Source of the DNA: Chthoniobacter sp.
GTDB taxonomy: Bacteria > Verrucomicrobiota > Verrucomicrobiia > Chthoniobacterales > Chthoniobacteraceae
Length of the DNA stretch: 64,000 nucleotides
Direction: 5' to 3'
NCBI GenBank assembly: GCA_021414005.1
Contig: JAIOPH010000018.1
Span: forward strand, 120,596-184,595
The position numbers were made by a program, and so were the translations under genes. Under the pieces are notes generated by a model. The model had not been told where the DNA came from, ran no database searches, and saw only the letters and a list, made by a program, of their open reading frames with translations. Shown here piece after piece: positions 36,187-45,096 of the stretch (position 1 is the first letter of the stretch; every line of letters starts with the position of its first letter).

Positions 36187-37670
36187 GCGCCCGTCACCTG
36201 CTGGCCTTGCTGGCATTTTCTGTTACCCCGCTGCTGGCCGCCGAAGATCTCGGAGCCATGTGGGGCACGGCCAGGGAGGAGGCGAAATACTACCCCATCG
36301 TGGACATCCCCATTCCAGCGGAGATCCCGATGCGCCCCGGCAGTTTCGATGTTCTCCCCGACGGCCGCCTGGCCGTGGGCACGCGACGCGGCGACATCTA
36401 TTTCATCAAGGGTGCGTTCGATGCCCCGCCCAAGCCGGAGTATCACCTGTTTGCCACCGGTCAGGATGAAATCTTCGGCCTCGCCTGGAAAGACGGTGCC
36501 ATGACATCCACCAGTTTTGGCGAGGTCACCCGCATTGCGGATACCAATGGTGATGGCGTCGCCGACAACTACGACACGCTGACCAACAACTGGGGCTACG
36601 CCGAGGGACACGAGTTCGCCTTTTCCTCCAAGCACGATCCCGAGGGCAACATCTGGGTGGCGCTCGGTTTGAGCGGCTCCTATGAATCGCACAACCTGTT
36701 TCGCGGCTGGGCGGTCAAGGTGACACCGACTGGCAAAATGATCCCGGTTTGCAGCGGCCTGCGCAGTCCTGCCGGCGTCGGGCCGAATGCCGAGGGAGCC
36801 ATGTTTGTCATCGAAAGCCAGGGGCCGTGGAACGGCTGCTGTTCGCTGAAACATCTCAAGGAAGGGGCCTTTCTCGGCCATCCTGCGAGCTACAACTGGT
36901 ATCCTTTCGCCCCCAATGTAAAAGCGCCGGAACTGGTGCCCAAGAGCGACTCCCGCATGGGCGTGGAGAAGAAGCGGGTGAAGGAACTGGTGCCTCCCGC
37001 GGTGAAGTTCCCCTACATTAAAATGGGCCGTTCCATCTCCGGCTTTCGGCTTAATAAGACCGGGGGCAAGTTCGGTCCCTTCGATAACCAGATTTTTCTC
37101 GGCGACTACACGCTCAGTATCATCATGCGGGCGACGACCGAGCAAATCAACGGCGTGTGGCAAGGCGCGTGTTATCCCTTCCGCGAGGGTCTGGCCACCG
37201 GGATTATGAACGTGGAGTTTTCCCCCAAGGGACAACTGATCGCCGGCGGCTTCACCACCAACAGCCAGTGGCCCGTGCGCGGAACTCAACCCTTCGCCCT
37301 CCAGCGCATCGACTGGACGGGCGTGGTGCCTTTCGAGATCAAGGAGATCAACATTAAGAAGGATGGCTTTCTCGTCACCTTTACCAAGCCGGTGGACAAG
37401 GCCGTCGCGGCCAAAACTGACGTCTATAACATCACCACCTACACCCACATTTACCACGGCGGTTATGGCAGCCCGGAAGTGGATCAGACCACGCCCCTCG
37501 TGACCAAGGCGGTTCCTTCGGCGGATGGGTTGTCCGTGATGGTCCATTTGGAGAAAATCACCGAGGACCACATCCACGATTTCGACCTCGGCAAGCTAAC
37601 TTCCAAAGACGGCGAACCGCTGCTCCACAAGAACGCCTACTACACGGTCAACGAGATACCGAACGAGTAG
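36180..37670 (+). CDS. secreted glucose/sorbosone dehydrogenase-like propeller protein
   Basis: 496 residues. The ATG at 36180 overlaps the TGG-TAA end of the cytochrome gene, and MVSARHLLALLAFSVTPLLAAE is a signal peptide. The body is a six-bladed propeller of the soluble PQQ-dehydrogenase/NHL type: MRPGSFDVLPDGRLAVGTRRGDIYFI, EIFGLAWKDGAMTSTSFGEVTRI, DTNGDGVADNYDTL (a calcium-like D-x-N-x-D-x-D loop), GLRSPAGVGPNAEGAMFV, GPFDNQIFLGDYT. Overlap with the pentahaem cytochrome implies one periplasmic complex that oxidises a small molecule and passes electrons to haem. Substrate and need for PQQ are unknown. Confidence 0.75.
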   Translation: MVSARHLLALLAFSVTPLLAAEDLGAMWGTAREEAKYYPIVDIPIPAEIPMRPGSFDVLPDGRLAVGTRRGDIYFIKGAFDAPPKPEYHLFATGQDEIFGLAWKDGAMTSTSFGEVTRIADTNGDGVADNYDTLTNNWGYAEGHEFAFSSKHDPEGNIWVALGLSGSYESHNLFRGWAVKVTPTGKMIPVCSGLRSPAGVGPNAEGAMFVIESQGPWNGCCSLKHLKEGAFLGHPASYNWYPFAPNVKAPELVPKSDSRMGVEKKRVKELVPPAVKFPYIKMGRSISGFRLNKTGGKFGPFDNQIFLGDYTLSIIMRATTEQINGVWQGACYPFREGLATGIMNVEFSPKGQLIAGGFTTNSQWPVRGTQPFALQRIDWTGVVPFEIKEINIKKDGFLVTFTKPVDKAVAAKTDVYNITTYTHIYHGGYGSPEVDQTTPLVTKAVPSADGLSVMVHLEKITEDHIHDFDLGKLTSKDGEPLLHKNAYYTVNEIPNE

Positions 37671-38138
37671 CGTGGCGCTGTGGCAAGTGAGAGCGACGAC
37701 CAGGCCGTTCAGCCTCACACCCACTCCGCACAAAGGAGCTCCGCTTGCAGAAGCACCGTTTTCACCGCCTCTTCCTGTAAGTCCGGCTGAGGAGTTTGGT
37801 GGCGAGCGGTGGATGAAGAGGCAAAGTTGGCGTTGCCATTGGGCGGGACGCCGAATTGATAACGCCTCCGCGTTCACCCTGCGGGCTTTCTGTGGCAGTC
37901 TTTCTCGCTCCGCTCGAATGGCTGCCTGCTTACGGGAGCTTGGCTGGCCGGTGGAGTGGGATTCCATGACGCAGCGTAGCATTTGCTTTCCGGCAGGCTC
38001 AATCTCTCGTTGGCGATTTCGCCGGGTTATTTTTCCTCCCTTGGGGCGTGACTGGCGGCTTCCTGGTTTTTCTGGGCGGTGGCGAAGGATATCCTCGCGT
38101 GTGGCCGCGGTGCTCCGTAGCCTTACGCCCACTGCACC
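37671..38138. other. spacer with dispersed-repeat sequence, no gene
   Basis: Several frames are open on both strands, but none has a start, signal or family match I can support. The stretch includes the 47-nt repeat at 37870-37916, and its GC-rich text with ORFs on all frames looks like a dispersed repeat rather than a protein gene. A promoter for the ThuA gene may lie near its end. Confidence 0.45.
37870..37916 (+). repeat. 47-nt dispersed repeat, second copy
   Basis: Runs from GCGTTCACCCTGCGGGCT to TCTCGCTCCGCTCG and matches the minus strand of 28757-28804, where it interrupts hsdR. Confidence 0.65.
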
Positions 38139-39179
38139 ATGATGAAATCCAATCTGCCCAGTCTGCTCTGCTCGCTCGCGTTGCTTCTTTCCTGCGGCAC
38201 GGTGCTGGCCCACCCCGTTCCCGAAAGCCCGCAATGGCTGATCTATTCGGGCGGTGACGGTCCCGGCAAAGGCAAGCACATCGTGCTGATCGCCGCCGAT
38301 CAGGAATACCGGAGCGAGCAATCCATGCCGATGATGGCGAAGATCCTGAGCAAGTATCACGGCTTCGACTGCACGGTGCTGTTTGCCGTAAACGAAAAGG
38401 GCGAAGTGGACCCGACGATGCCGGTCTATCCAGAGAAAGGGAAAGAGTTCAAGGAGCACCACATTCCCGGTCTGGAGCATCTGGCTTCGGCCGATCTGGT
38501 TATTTTCTTCGCCCGTCTTTTGACCCTGCCCATGACTGAGCGGGAGCAGATCGTGAAGTATATCGACTCCGGCAAACCCATCATCGCGATCCGCACGGCC
38601 AACCACGGTTTTCACGGCGCGCTGCCTTACAAGATTGACGGCAAGAATGTGAATTGGGGCAACGACTTGCTCGGCGGCAGCTTCATGAATCATCACGGCC
38701 GCTGGCATGCCGACTCTACTCGCGGGACCATCGTCCCGGAGCAAAAGGATCATCCCATCCTCGCGGGCGTCACCGACATCTGGGGAACCTCGGACGTTTA
38801 CCGGACTTACAAGGAAGGGGGCAGTCTGCCCGCCGGTTGCACGGCTCTGGTGTGGGGGCAACCGCTGGTCGGGCGAAAGCACGACGATGCGCCGAATCCC
38901 AAGTTGGAGCCGCTGCCGGTCGCATGGTTCAAATTCTGGACGACCAGCGAGGGCAAAAACGCGCGGGTGTTTCAATCCACCATGGGCAGTGGCGACGATC
39001 TGGAAAGCGCGGGGTTGCGCCGGCTGATCATCAACGCCGCGTACTGGGGCATGGGAATGGAAGCCGCGATCTCGCCGACTCGCAGCGTGGAAATCGTGGG
39101 CGAATACAAGCCGCTCGAAAGCGGCTTTGAATACGAGAAGATTGGCGTCGTGCCGAAACCGCCGTCCGCTTACAAATAG
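38139..39179 (+). CDS. ThuA-like domain protein, secreted
   Basis: 346 residues starting with a signal peptide (MMKSNLPSLLCSLALLLSCGTVLA). The rest is a ThuA (trehalose-utilisation) class I glutamine-amidotransferase-like fold: HIVLIAADQEYRSEQSMPMMAKILSKYHGF, LASADLVIFFARLLTLP, KPIIAIRTANHGF, and EQKDHPILAGVTDIWGTSDVY. In this family the catalytic Cys is replaced and the activity is unknown. Here the position after IIAIRT is Ala, consistent with no amidotransferase activity. ThuA domains often accompany cytochromes and sorbosone-dehydrogenase-like propellers in Verrucomicrobiota and Planctomycetota, as they do here, suggesting sugar oxidation. Confidence 0.82.
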   Translation: MMKSNLPSLLCSLALLLSCGTVLAHPVPESPQWLIYSGGDGPGKGKHIVLIAADQEYRSEQSMPMMAKILSKYHGFDCTVLFAVNEKGEVDPTMPVYPEKGKEFKEHHIPGLEHLASADLVIFFARLLTLPMTEREQIVKYIDSGKPIIAIRTANHGFHGALPYKIDGKNVNWGNDLLGGSFMNHHGRWHADSTRGTIVPEQKDHPILAGVTDIWGTSDVYRTYKEGGSLPAGCTALVWGQPLVGRKHDDAPNPKLEPLPVAWFKFWTTSEGKNARVFQSTMGSGDDLESAGLRRLIINAAYWGMGMEAAISPTRSVEIVGEYKPLESGFEYEKIGVVPKPPSAYK

Positions 39180-39205
39180 ACCGCCGAGTTCGCGCGGGTG
39201 CGCGG

Positions 39206-39847
39206 TTATTGGTGGATGACGAAGACGACGCGGAAGAGGCCGCTGGCGGTTGTTTCTTCGCGCTGCACGGGGACGGCGAGGAGGCGCTGAAACATCTCGG
39301 TTTCCAGCCGGGCGATGAAGGGATACGCCCGGAGCAGGTCGAGAATCGGCGAGTGGTGTTCGACGATACGCAGGTCGTCGCCGGGATTTTCGCTCGCAAC
39401 CTCCGCCATGTAGCCATCGTGATCGCGCAGGCGGGCAAGCCATTTGGCGCGCTCGGCGAGGGTGTCGCCCTTGAGGCGCGCGGCGTAGTCGGCGGCTTTT
39501 TCCTGAAAGGCCACGAGTAACAGTTTCTCCGCCGCGGTGACGCCGAAGAGTTTTTGCGCGGCGATGAGCACGTCGAGAGTCATGGCGTTGCTCGTGGTGG
39601 GAAAGAGATCGTGCGCCCGTTGGGTGAGGCGGTAGAGCATGCGCGGTCGGCCGACGGCTTGCGGTTCGCGCCAAGTGTCGAGCAGGCCGCGTTTCTCCAA
39701 GTCCAGGCACATGTCCTTTACGCCCATGTAGCTCATGCTGAGTCGCGCGGCCAAATCGGCGACGCACAAGCCCTGGCTTCGCTTCAACTCATTGAGCACC
39801 CGCAGTCGCGCACTGCGGCCAACCTGCTGAATGAGGCGCTGTTTCAT
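39206..39847 (-). CDS. winged-helix transcriptional regulator (SufR/ArsR-like)
   Basis: 213 residues from the ATG at 39847 (MKQRLIQQVGRSARLRVLNELKRSQG). The frame is open further upstream but lacks coding character there. Residues 10-75 are a winged helix (LCVADLAARLSMSYMGVKDMCLDLEKRGLLDTWREPQAVGRPRMLYRLTQ). The G-R-P-x-x-x-Y-x-L-T wing is typical of SufR-like regulators. The C-terminal part (FPTTSNAMTLDVLIAAQKLFG) also fits that family, but the Cys ligands of an iron-sulfur SufR are absent, so cofactor sensing by cluster is doubtful. Target unknown. It is divergent from rarA and shares with it a region holding an 8-bp palindrome. Confidence 0.7.
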   Translation of the reverse strand: MKQRLIQQVGRSARLRVLNELKRSQGLCVADLAARLSMSYMGVKDMCLDLEKRGLLDTWREPQAVGRPRMLYRLTQRAHDLFPTTSNAMTLDVLIAAQKLFGVTAAEKLLLVAFQEKAADYAARLKGDTLAERAKWLARLRDHDGYMAEVASENPGDDLRIVEHHSPILDLLRAYPFIARLETEMFQRLLAVPVQREETTASGLFRVVFVIHQ

Positions 39848-39895
39848 GGAGGGAGAGAGAGTGAGCCACAATGGCTGCGAAATGACACGAAGGTT

Positions 39896-39915
39896 CGCGC
39901 CCCATTGGGGGCGCG
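39896..39915. promoter_or_regulatory. palindrome between the HTH gene and rarA
   Basis: CGCGCCCC (39896-39903) and GGGGCGCG (39908-39915) pair perfectly around 4 nt, followed by a T7 run at 39926-39932. It may be the regulator's operator, or a hairpin limiting read-through into rarA. Confidence 0.35.
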
Positions 39916-39939
39916 CGGGCCTCGTCTTTTTTTCCGCCG

Positions 39940-41292
39940 ATGCGTAGTTTCGCGGCTGTGTCCGACCTTTTCTCCGAACCTTCCGCCGCCGCGCCGAGCA
40001 CTGTGGGCGCGCCGCTGGCGCAGCGGATGCGTCCGGCTTCGCTCGATGAATACGCGGGCCAGGAGCACATCCTCGCGCCGGGCAAACTGCTGCGCCGCGC
40101 CATCGAGGCAGATCGCATTTCCTCAATCATTCTTTTTGGCCCGCCGGGCACGGGGAAGACCACGCTGGCCGAGATCATCGCCAGCGCCACGCAGTCGCGG
40201 TTTGAGCGGCTGAGTGGGGTGGAAAGCAATGTCGCCGATCTGCGCCGCGTCATCGCCAGCGCTGGCAACCGGCTCGCGAACAAGGGTGAGAAGACGATTC
40301 TCTTCATCGACGAAATCCACCGCTGGAACAAGGCGCAGCAGGATGTGCTGCTGCCCGATGTCGAGCGCGGTACGGTGCGCCTGATCGGCGCGACAACGCA
40401 CAACCCGTATTTTTACATCAACTCGCCGTTGGTCTCGCGCTCGCAGGTTTTCCAACTCGAACCGCTCCGCGTGGAAAGCCTCGTCGCGCTGCAACGGCGC
40501 GCGCTCGCGGATGAAAAGCGGGGCTTTGGCTACCTGCGGATTGAGATCGCGGACGAGGCGCTCGCGCACCTCGCGACGTCGGCCGATGGCGACGCGCGCA
40601 AGTGTCTCAACGCGCTCGAAATCGCGGTCGTTACCACGCCGGCCGGGGCGGATGGCGTGATTCGCATCGACCGCGCGACGGCCGAGGAGAGCATCCAGAA
40701 AAAGGCCGTGGTCTATGATGCCGACGGCGATCAGCACTACGACACCATCTCGGCTTTCATCAAAAGCGTGCGCGGCTCCGATCCCGACGCCGCGCTCTAT
40801 TGGCTGGCGAAGATGCTCTACGCCGGCGAGGAGGTGCGGTTTATCGCGCGGCGGCTGGTCATTCTCGCGAGCGAGGACATCGGGTTGGCCGATCCGCACG
40901 GGCTGGTGCTGGCCGTGGCGGCGCAGCAGGCGGTGGAATTCATCGGCCTTCCCGAGGCGCAAATTCCCCTCGCGCATTGTACTGTCTATTTGGCCACCGC
41001 GCCGAAATCCAATCGCGCCTATACCGCACTCCACGCTGCGCAGGCGGATGTAAAAGGCGGCGTCACACTCGCCGTTCCGCGGCATCTGCGCAGTACCGGC
41101 AGCAAACGCGCGAAGAAAGCGCTCGGCCATACCGGCTATCAATACAGCCACGACGGCGAAGGCGCGTACGTGCCGCAAGCCTACCTCCCGGAAGGGCGCC
41201 GGTATTACGAACCCGGCGATCAAGGCGCGGAGAGGCGGATCAAAGAACGGCTGGATTACTGGCGCGCGCTTTTCGAGCAGGCGCAGGCTTGA
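39940..41292 (+). CDS. rarA: replication-associated recombination protein A (RarA/MgsA AAA ATPase)
   Basis: 450 residues from ATG 39940. A GTG at 39958 (VSDLFSEPS) is an equally good start. The AAA+ clamp-loader-like ATPase acts at stalled replication forks. Visible motifs: PLAQRMRPASLDEYAGQEHILAPGKLLRRAI, Walker A LFGPPGTGKTTLAEII (about residue 65), Walker B ILFIDEIHRWNKAQQD, sensor 1 RLIGATTHNPYFYINSPLVSRSQVF, and the C-terminal tetramerisation part with SEDIGLADPHGLVLAVAAQQAVEFIGLPEA and GYQYSHDGEGAYVPQAYLPEGRRYY. Length is normal. Confidence 0.95.
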   Translation: MRSFAAVSDLFSEPSAAAPSTVGAPLAQRMRPASLDEYAGQEHILAPGKLLRRAIEADRISSIILFGPPGTGKTTLAEIIASATQSRFERLSGVESNVADLRRVIASAGNRLANKGEKTILFIDEIHRWNKAQQDVLLPDVERGTVRLIGATTHNPYFYINSPLVSRSQVFQLEPLRVESLVALQRRALADEKRGFGYLRIEIADEALAHLATSADGDARKCLNALEIAVVTTPAGADGVIRIDRATAEESIQKKAVVYDADGDQHYDTISAFIKSVRGSDPDAALYWLAKMLYAGEEVRFIARRLVILASEDIGLADPHGLVLAVAAQQAVEFIGLPEAQIPLAHCTVYLATAPKSNRAYTALHAAQADVKGGVTLAVPRHLRSTGSKRAKKALGHTGYQYSHDGEGAYVPQAYLPEGRRYYEPGDQGAERRIKERLDYWRALFEQAQA

Positions 41293-41322
41293 CGCCCTTA
41301 AGCGCGGCCCGGACGCTCGCGC

Positions 41323-42114
41323 ATGCTTCCGCTCGCCGCCGAAAAATTTCCCGCCACGCCTGATGAACTCGCGACTGCGCTTGCAGCCGGTTTATCGGTG
41401 CGCGGGGTACAGGCGAAAGGCGTCCACGCCGCGGGGGCTGGGCTGGCGGAGATTGCGGAGTTGCAGGTGGATTTGACAGGAGCCCGCTGCACCCGCGACT
41501 TCCGCGTTTCCACGGCACCGGTGACCGAGTCGGCGGCTGTGGAGATCGCGCACTTCGTGGTAATGGGCGAGCCGATGGACTTCGAAGGCACGCCGCTGCG
41601 GCTGAACTTGGAAGCGGAAGGCGTGTCGTGCGGCTTTGCCGGCGCGCCCCGTGACGGGACGCTGGTGCTGACCAGCGCGACGGGCGGTTCGCTTGTCCTC
41701 GCGGTCGCGCACGAGGCTTTGGAGGCGTTGCTGCACCGACTCGCGAAAGGCGTCGCGGAAAAGCAGGGCGTGGAGATCCGGCAGACGAAGCTGACGCTGA
41801 CGGCGCGCGGACCGCGCGTGCTTTCGTTTCGCTGCACGGTGACGGCCAAGGTCTTCGTGATGACGGCGGAGCTTTCCCTCTCCGGTGATCTCGAAGTGGA
41901 CGAGCAGCTTCAAGCCCGACTCTCCGGCCTGACCCTCGGCGGCGACGCGATGATCACGAAAATGGCCGCCGGTTTCGCGCGTCCGTACCTCGACAAGCTC
42001 GAAGGCCGTACGATTCCGCTGCTCGCTTTCGGGCTGGGCGGGATGCGCCTGCGCGACGTGGAACTCGCCACCGCCGACGGCCTGGAGATCCGCGCGAAGT
42101 TCGGGCGCGGCTGA
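41323..42114 (+). CDS. hypothetical protein, LmeA/DUF2993-like
   Basis: 263 residues without signal peptide or membrane segment. The first 90 residues are followed by alternating strands and an amphipathic helix (SLVLAVAHEALEALLHRLAKGVAEKQGVEI), then paired strands (RQTKLTLTARGPRVLSFRCTVTAKVFVMTAELSLSGDLEVDEQLQARLSGLTLGGD) and a C-terminal helix-strand part (FARPYLDKLEGRTIPLLAFGLGGMRLRDVEL). The strand pattern with a helix of this kind resembles DUF2993/LmeA and other lipid-binding tubular folds, but I would not assign it. It lies 30 nt after rarA in the same direction and converges on the protease gene with a 2-nt gap. Confidence 0.65.
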   Translation: MLPLAAEKFPATPDELATALAAGLSVRGVQAKGVHAAGAGLAEIAELQVDLTGARCTRDFRVSTAPVTESAAVEIAHFVVMGEPMDFEGTPLRLNLEAEGVSCGFAGAPRDGTLVLTSATGGSLVLAVAHEALEALLHRLAKGVAEKQGVEIRQTKLTLTARGPRVLSFRCTVTAKVFVMTAELSLSGDLEVDEQLQARLSGLTLGGDAMITKMAAGFARPYLDKLEGRTIPLLAFGLGGMRLRDVELATADGLEIRAKFGRG

Positions 42115-42116
42115 AC

Positions 42117-44321
42117 TTACTTCGCCGCACTCGCGGTCGCCGCCTTGGGCGCGCGATAAAGGCCGATGAGATCGTTGAGGATGTTCAGCGTCTCGTTTTT
42201 GATGGTATCGAGGCCCGCGCTCTTGGTCTCGCCCTCGCCTTCATCGTCGGCTCCGTCCTCGTCGGGTGATTCCGCGGCGGGATCTTTCACCTCGGGCTTG
42301 CTGGCTTCGTCCGGTGCTTTCTTCTCGGGCTTTTCGCTGGTCACGAGCTTCAGATCCGGCTTGCTCACATTCTCCAAAGTCAAAGCGTACACTTTGGCCT
42401 CGGGCTGCTTAAGTTTCGCGCGCGCGGCAGTGCGGGTTTCCTTGCGGGTCTTGTCCTCCTCAATCTCGGCGCGGCGGACTTTCTCGTTGAGCGAAACTTT
42501 GTTTTCGGCGACGCGCTTTTTCGCGGCTTCGAGATCCTCGGTGATGTAACGAAATTCTGGATCGGCAGCGACGCGGGTCGCCGAGCGGTCGCGGAGTTCC
42601 TTTTTGAAAAGCGGGCGATCCCATTTTTCAAAATCCGCCGCAGGCACCGTGTCATACGGCAGCGGTCCTTTGAGCGCGCTCTCGCCGATCTCCGGCTGGT
42701 CGAAAATCGAGGGCAGGCGCACGTCGGACTCGACGCCCTTGAGCTGAGTGGAGCCGCCGGCGATGCGGTAGAATTTCTGAATGGTAAGCTTGAGTGCGCC
42801 GGCCTCGTTGTTACCGCTGCCGAGGAAGGGCATGATGCGCCCGATTTCGAGCATCGTCTGGACGGTGCCTTTGCCGAAAGTGCTGGCATCGCCGACGACC
42901 ACGCCGCGCCCGTAGTCCTGGATGGCGGCGGCGAAAATTTCGCTCGCGCTGGCGCTCAGCCGGTTGCAGCAAACGATCAGCGGGCCGTCCCACGCGATGG
43001 AGGAATCGCGATCCTTGTTCACATGCTGGTTGCCGCTGGCGTCCTTGGACTGAACGACCGGCCCCTTTTTTATGAAGAGCCCGGTGAGGTTCACCGATTC
43101 CTCCAGCGAGCCGCCGCCATTGCGCCGAAGATCCATGACGAGCCCCTGAATATTCTCCTGTTTGAGCCGGTTGATCAGCGCGAGCACGTCTTTCGTGGTG
43201 CTCTTCGCGCCCGCCGCGCCGCTGTGCTCCATGTCGGCGTAGAAAGACGGGAGCACGATCCAGCCGAGGCGTATCGGAGTGCCGTCCGGTCCGGTTCGCT
43301 CGATGATCTCCGCGTGCGCTTCCTGTTCCTTGAGTTTGATCTCGTCGCGTTTGATCTCGATGACTTTGCGCACCGACGGATCAGCCGCATTTACCGGGAT
43401 GACTTGCAGGCGGACAACGGTGTCCTTTTTGCCCCGGATCATCTCCACGACCTTGTCGAGCTTCATGTCCACGGCATCCACGAATTCCTTTTCCCCCTGC
43501 GCCACCGCCGCCACGCGGTCGCCCACTTTCAGGCGTCCGTCCTTGGCCGCCGGCCCGCCGGTCACGAGTTCCGTGATCTTCGTGTAGCCTTCGTCCGACC
43601 GCAGCACCGCGCCGATGCCAATGAGGCCGAGCCGCATGCTGATCTGGAAGTTTTCCAGCTCCGACCGGCTCATGTATTCCGAGTGCGGGTCGTAGGTTTG
43701 AGCGAGGATCGTGAGGAAGCCCTTCATCATGTCTTCCTTCGTCTGCTCGCGCAGATAGCGCAGCACCTGATCGTAGCGGCGCGTCAGCGTTTTCACCGGC
43801 GGATTGAGCGCGTGTTTGGCCAGCGCTTCCTGAAGTAATTCGCCCTCAATCCGGTCGCGCCAGAGTGTGTCGGCATCGGCTTCGTCCTTCGGCCAGGCGG
43901 CCTTCTGGCGGTTGATCTGCACCGTGCGGTCGCTGGTGAAATCAAACTTCTGTTTCACCAGTTCCTTGTTCTTCGCGATCCGGTCTTCCACGCGCTTTTT
44001 GTAAGTATTGAAAATGGTGAATGCCGGGTCGGTGTTGCCGAGCAGCACGTCGTTGCTCAGGGTCGAGCCGTATTTCGAGGTGAAACCGTCCACGTCTTTC
44101 TGCGTGAAGTAGAGGTGGTTGTAGTCGAGCCCTTCGAGGTAGTTCTTGAGGAACTGCTTGGAGATTTTGTCGTCGAGTTTCTGCCGGCTGTAATGGCCTT
44201 GCTCCAGCAGACGCCCCACCGAGATTTCGACCTGCGCCGGATCGGGATCGGCGGCGACTCCACAGGGAGCAAGGGCGAGGAGCGAGGCCAGCGGAAGGCA
44301 GAGAAAGCGGAGCGATTTCAT
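42117..44321 (-). CDS. prc: tail-specific periplasmic protease (Prc/CtpA, S41)
   Basis: 734 residues from the ATG at 44321, which begins the signal peptide MKSLRFLCLPLASLLALAPCGVAA. Order: N-terminal helical domain (DDKISKQFLKNYLEGLDYNHLYFTQKDVDGF), PDZ domain (ISMRLGLIGIGAVLRSDEGYTKITELVTGGPAAKDGRLKVGD, about 230-310), S41 protease domain with the Ser-Lys pair (NRLSASASEIFAAAIQDYGRGVVVGDASTFGKGTVQTML, about 450-490), then the DUF3340-like C-terminal part, which is Lys/Glu-rich. The enzyme trims or degrades periplasmic proteins from their C-termini. Length matches the Prc rather than the short CtpA group. The acidic tail (ESPDEDGADDEGEGE) is unusual. Confidence 0.92.
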   Translation of the reverse strand: MKSLRFLCLPLASLLALAPCGVAADPDPAQVEISVGRLLEQGHYSRQKLDDKISKQFLKNYLEGLDYNHLYFTQKDVDGFTSKYGSTLSNDVLLGNTDPAFTIFNTYKKRVEDRIAKNKELVKQKFDFTSDRTVQINRQKAAWPKDEADADTLWRDRIEGELLQEALAKHALNPPVKTLTRRYDQVLRYLREQTKEDMMKGFLTILAQTYDPHSEYMSRSELENFQISMRLGLIGIGAVLRSDEGYTKITELVTGGPAAKDGRLKVGDRVAAVAQGEKEFVDAVDMKLDKVVEMIRGKKDTVVRLQVIPVNAADPSVRKVIEIKRDEIKLKEQEAHAEIIERTGPDGTPIRLGWIVLPSFYADMEHSGAAGAKSTTKDVLALINRLKQENIQGLVMDLRRNGGGSLEESVNLTGLFIKKGPVVQSKDASGNQHVNKDRDSSIAWDGPLIVCCNRLSASASEIFAAAIQDYGRGVVVGDASTFGKGTVQTMLEIGRIMPFLGSGNNEAGALKLTIQKFYRIAGGSTQLKGVESDVRLPSIFDQPEIGESALKGPLPYDTVPAADFEKWDRPLFKKELRDRSATRVAADPEFRYITEDLEAAKKRVAENKVSLNEKVRRAEIEEDKTRKETRTAARAKLKQPEAKVYALTLENVSKPDLKLVTSEKPEKKAPDEASKPEVKDPAAESPDEDGADDEGEGETKSAGLDTIKNETLNILNDLIGLYRAPKAATASAAK

Positions 44322-44470
44322 CAGAGAAAGTAGGACGGTGAACGCGGCAAACTGACAGAATTCCCCCAAAGCGCAAACCTGACTTCCGCACCCGCGGCGA
44401 TTCCCGCAGGCCGGCCCAACGCCCGCTTGCCCCCAGCCCCGCCAGACGCTCCACTGCCCTCCCGATTTCC

Positions 44471-45082
44471 ATGAACCTCGACATCTTCACCGGCGGCGTC
44501 TTCGACACGAACTGCTACTTTCTCCGCGACCACGGCATCCTCATCGACGCCCCGCAGGACGCCGCCGCCTGGCTGGCCGCACGCGGCTACGCCGTAAAAA
44601 CGCTCCTCCTCACCCACGGCCACATCGACCACGTCTGGGACGCCGCCCGCATCCAGCGTGAGCACGGTTGTCGCGTGGGCTACCACCGCGACGGCGAACG
44701 GATGGTCACCGAGCCGGGCTTCTTCAAGCAATTCGGCTACGGCTGGGAGATCGAGCCGATCGCGCCCGGCTTTCACATCGACGAAAGCCCCTCGCTGACC
44801 ATCGAAGGCCTCCCCCTGCAGGTCCTGCTCGTCCCCGGCCATTGCCCCGGCAGCCTCTGCTTTCTGGAAAAGGACGCCCGCATCCTCTTCGGCGGTGACG
44901 TGCTCTTTGCCGGCGGCGTCGGCCGCAGCGATCTACCCGGCGGCGATGGCCCGCTCCTTTTCCGCGGCATCCGCGAGAAGATCTTCCCCCTCGGCGACGA
45001 CATCACCGTCCTTTCCGGCCACGGCCCCGCGACGAAAATCGGCATCGAGCGCCGCACCAACCCCTTCGTGGGCGAAGGGTAG
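44471..45082 (+). CDS. MBL-fold metallohydrolase, glyoxalase II-like
   Basis: 203 residues from ATG 44471. Metal-binding motifs of the metallo-beta-lactamase fold are all present: LTHGHIDHVWDA (H-x-H-x-D-H, residue about 56), VPGHCPGSLCF, LFGGDVLFAGGVGRSD and LSGHGPATKIGIERRTNPF. It is the short form typical of hydroxyacylglutathione hydrolase-like thioesterases in bacteria, so a cytoplasmic thioester hydrolase is likely. The exact substrate cannot be read from sequence. It is divergent from prc and convergent with hflC, whose stop is 15 nt away. Confidence 0.88.
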   Translation: MNLDIFTGGVFDTNCYFLRDHGILIDAPQDAAAWLAARGYAVKTLLLTHGHIDHVWDAARIQREHGCRVGYHRDGERMVTEPGFFKQFGYGWEIEPIAPGFHIDESPSLTIEGLPLQVLLVPGHCPGSLCFLEKDARILFGGDVLFAGGVGRSDLPGGDGPLLFRGIREKIFPLGDDITVLSGHGPATKIGIERRTNPFVGEG

Positions 45083-45096
45083 GGCAGCTTCGTCAG

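Noticed and set aside
37596..39767. 723-residue minus-strand frame
   Set aside because: It is antisense to the ThuA gene and its spacer and has no recognisable domain.
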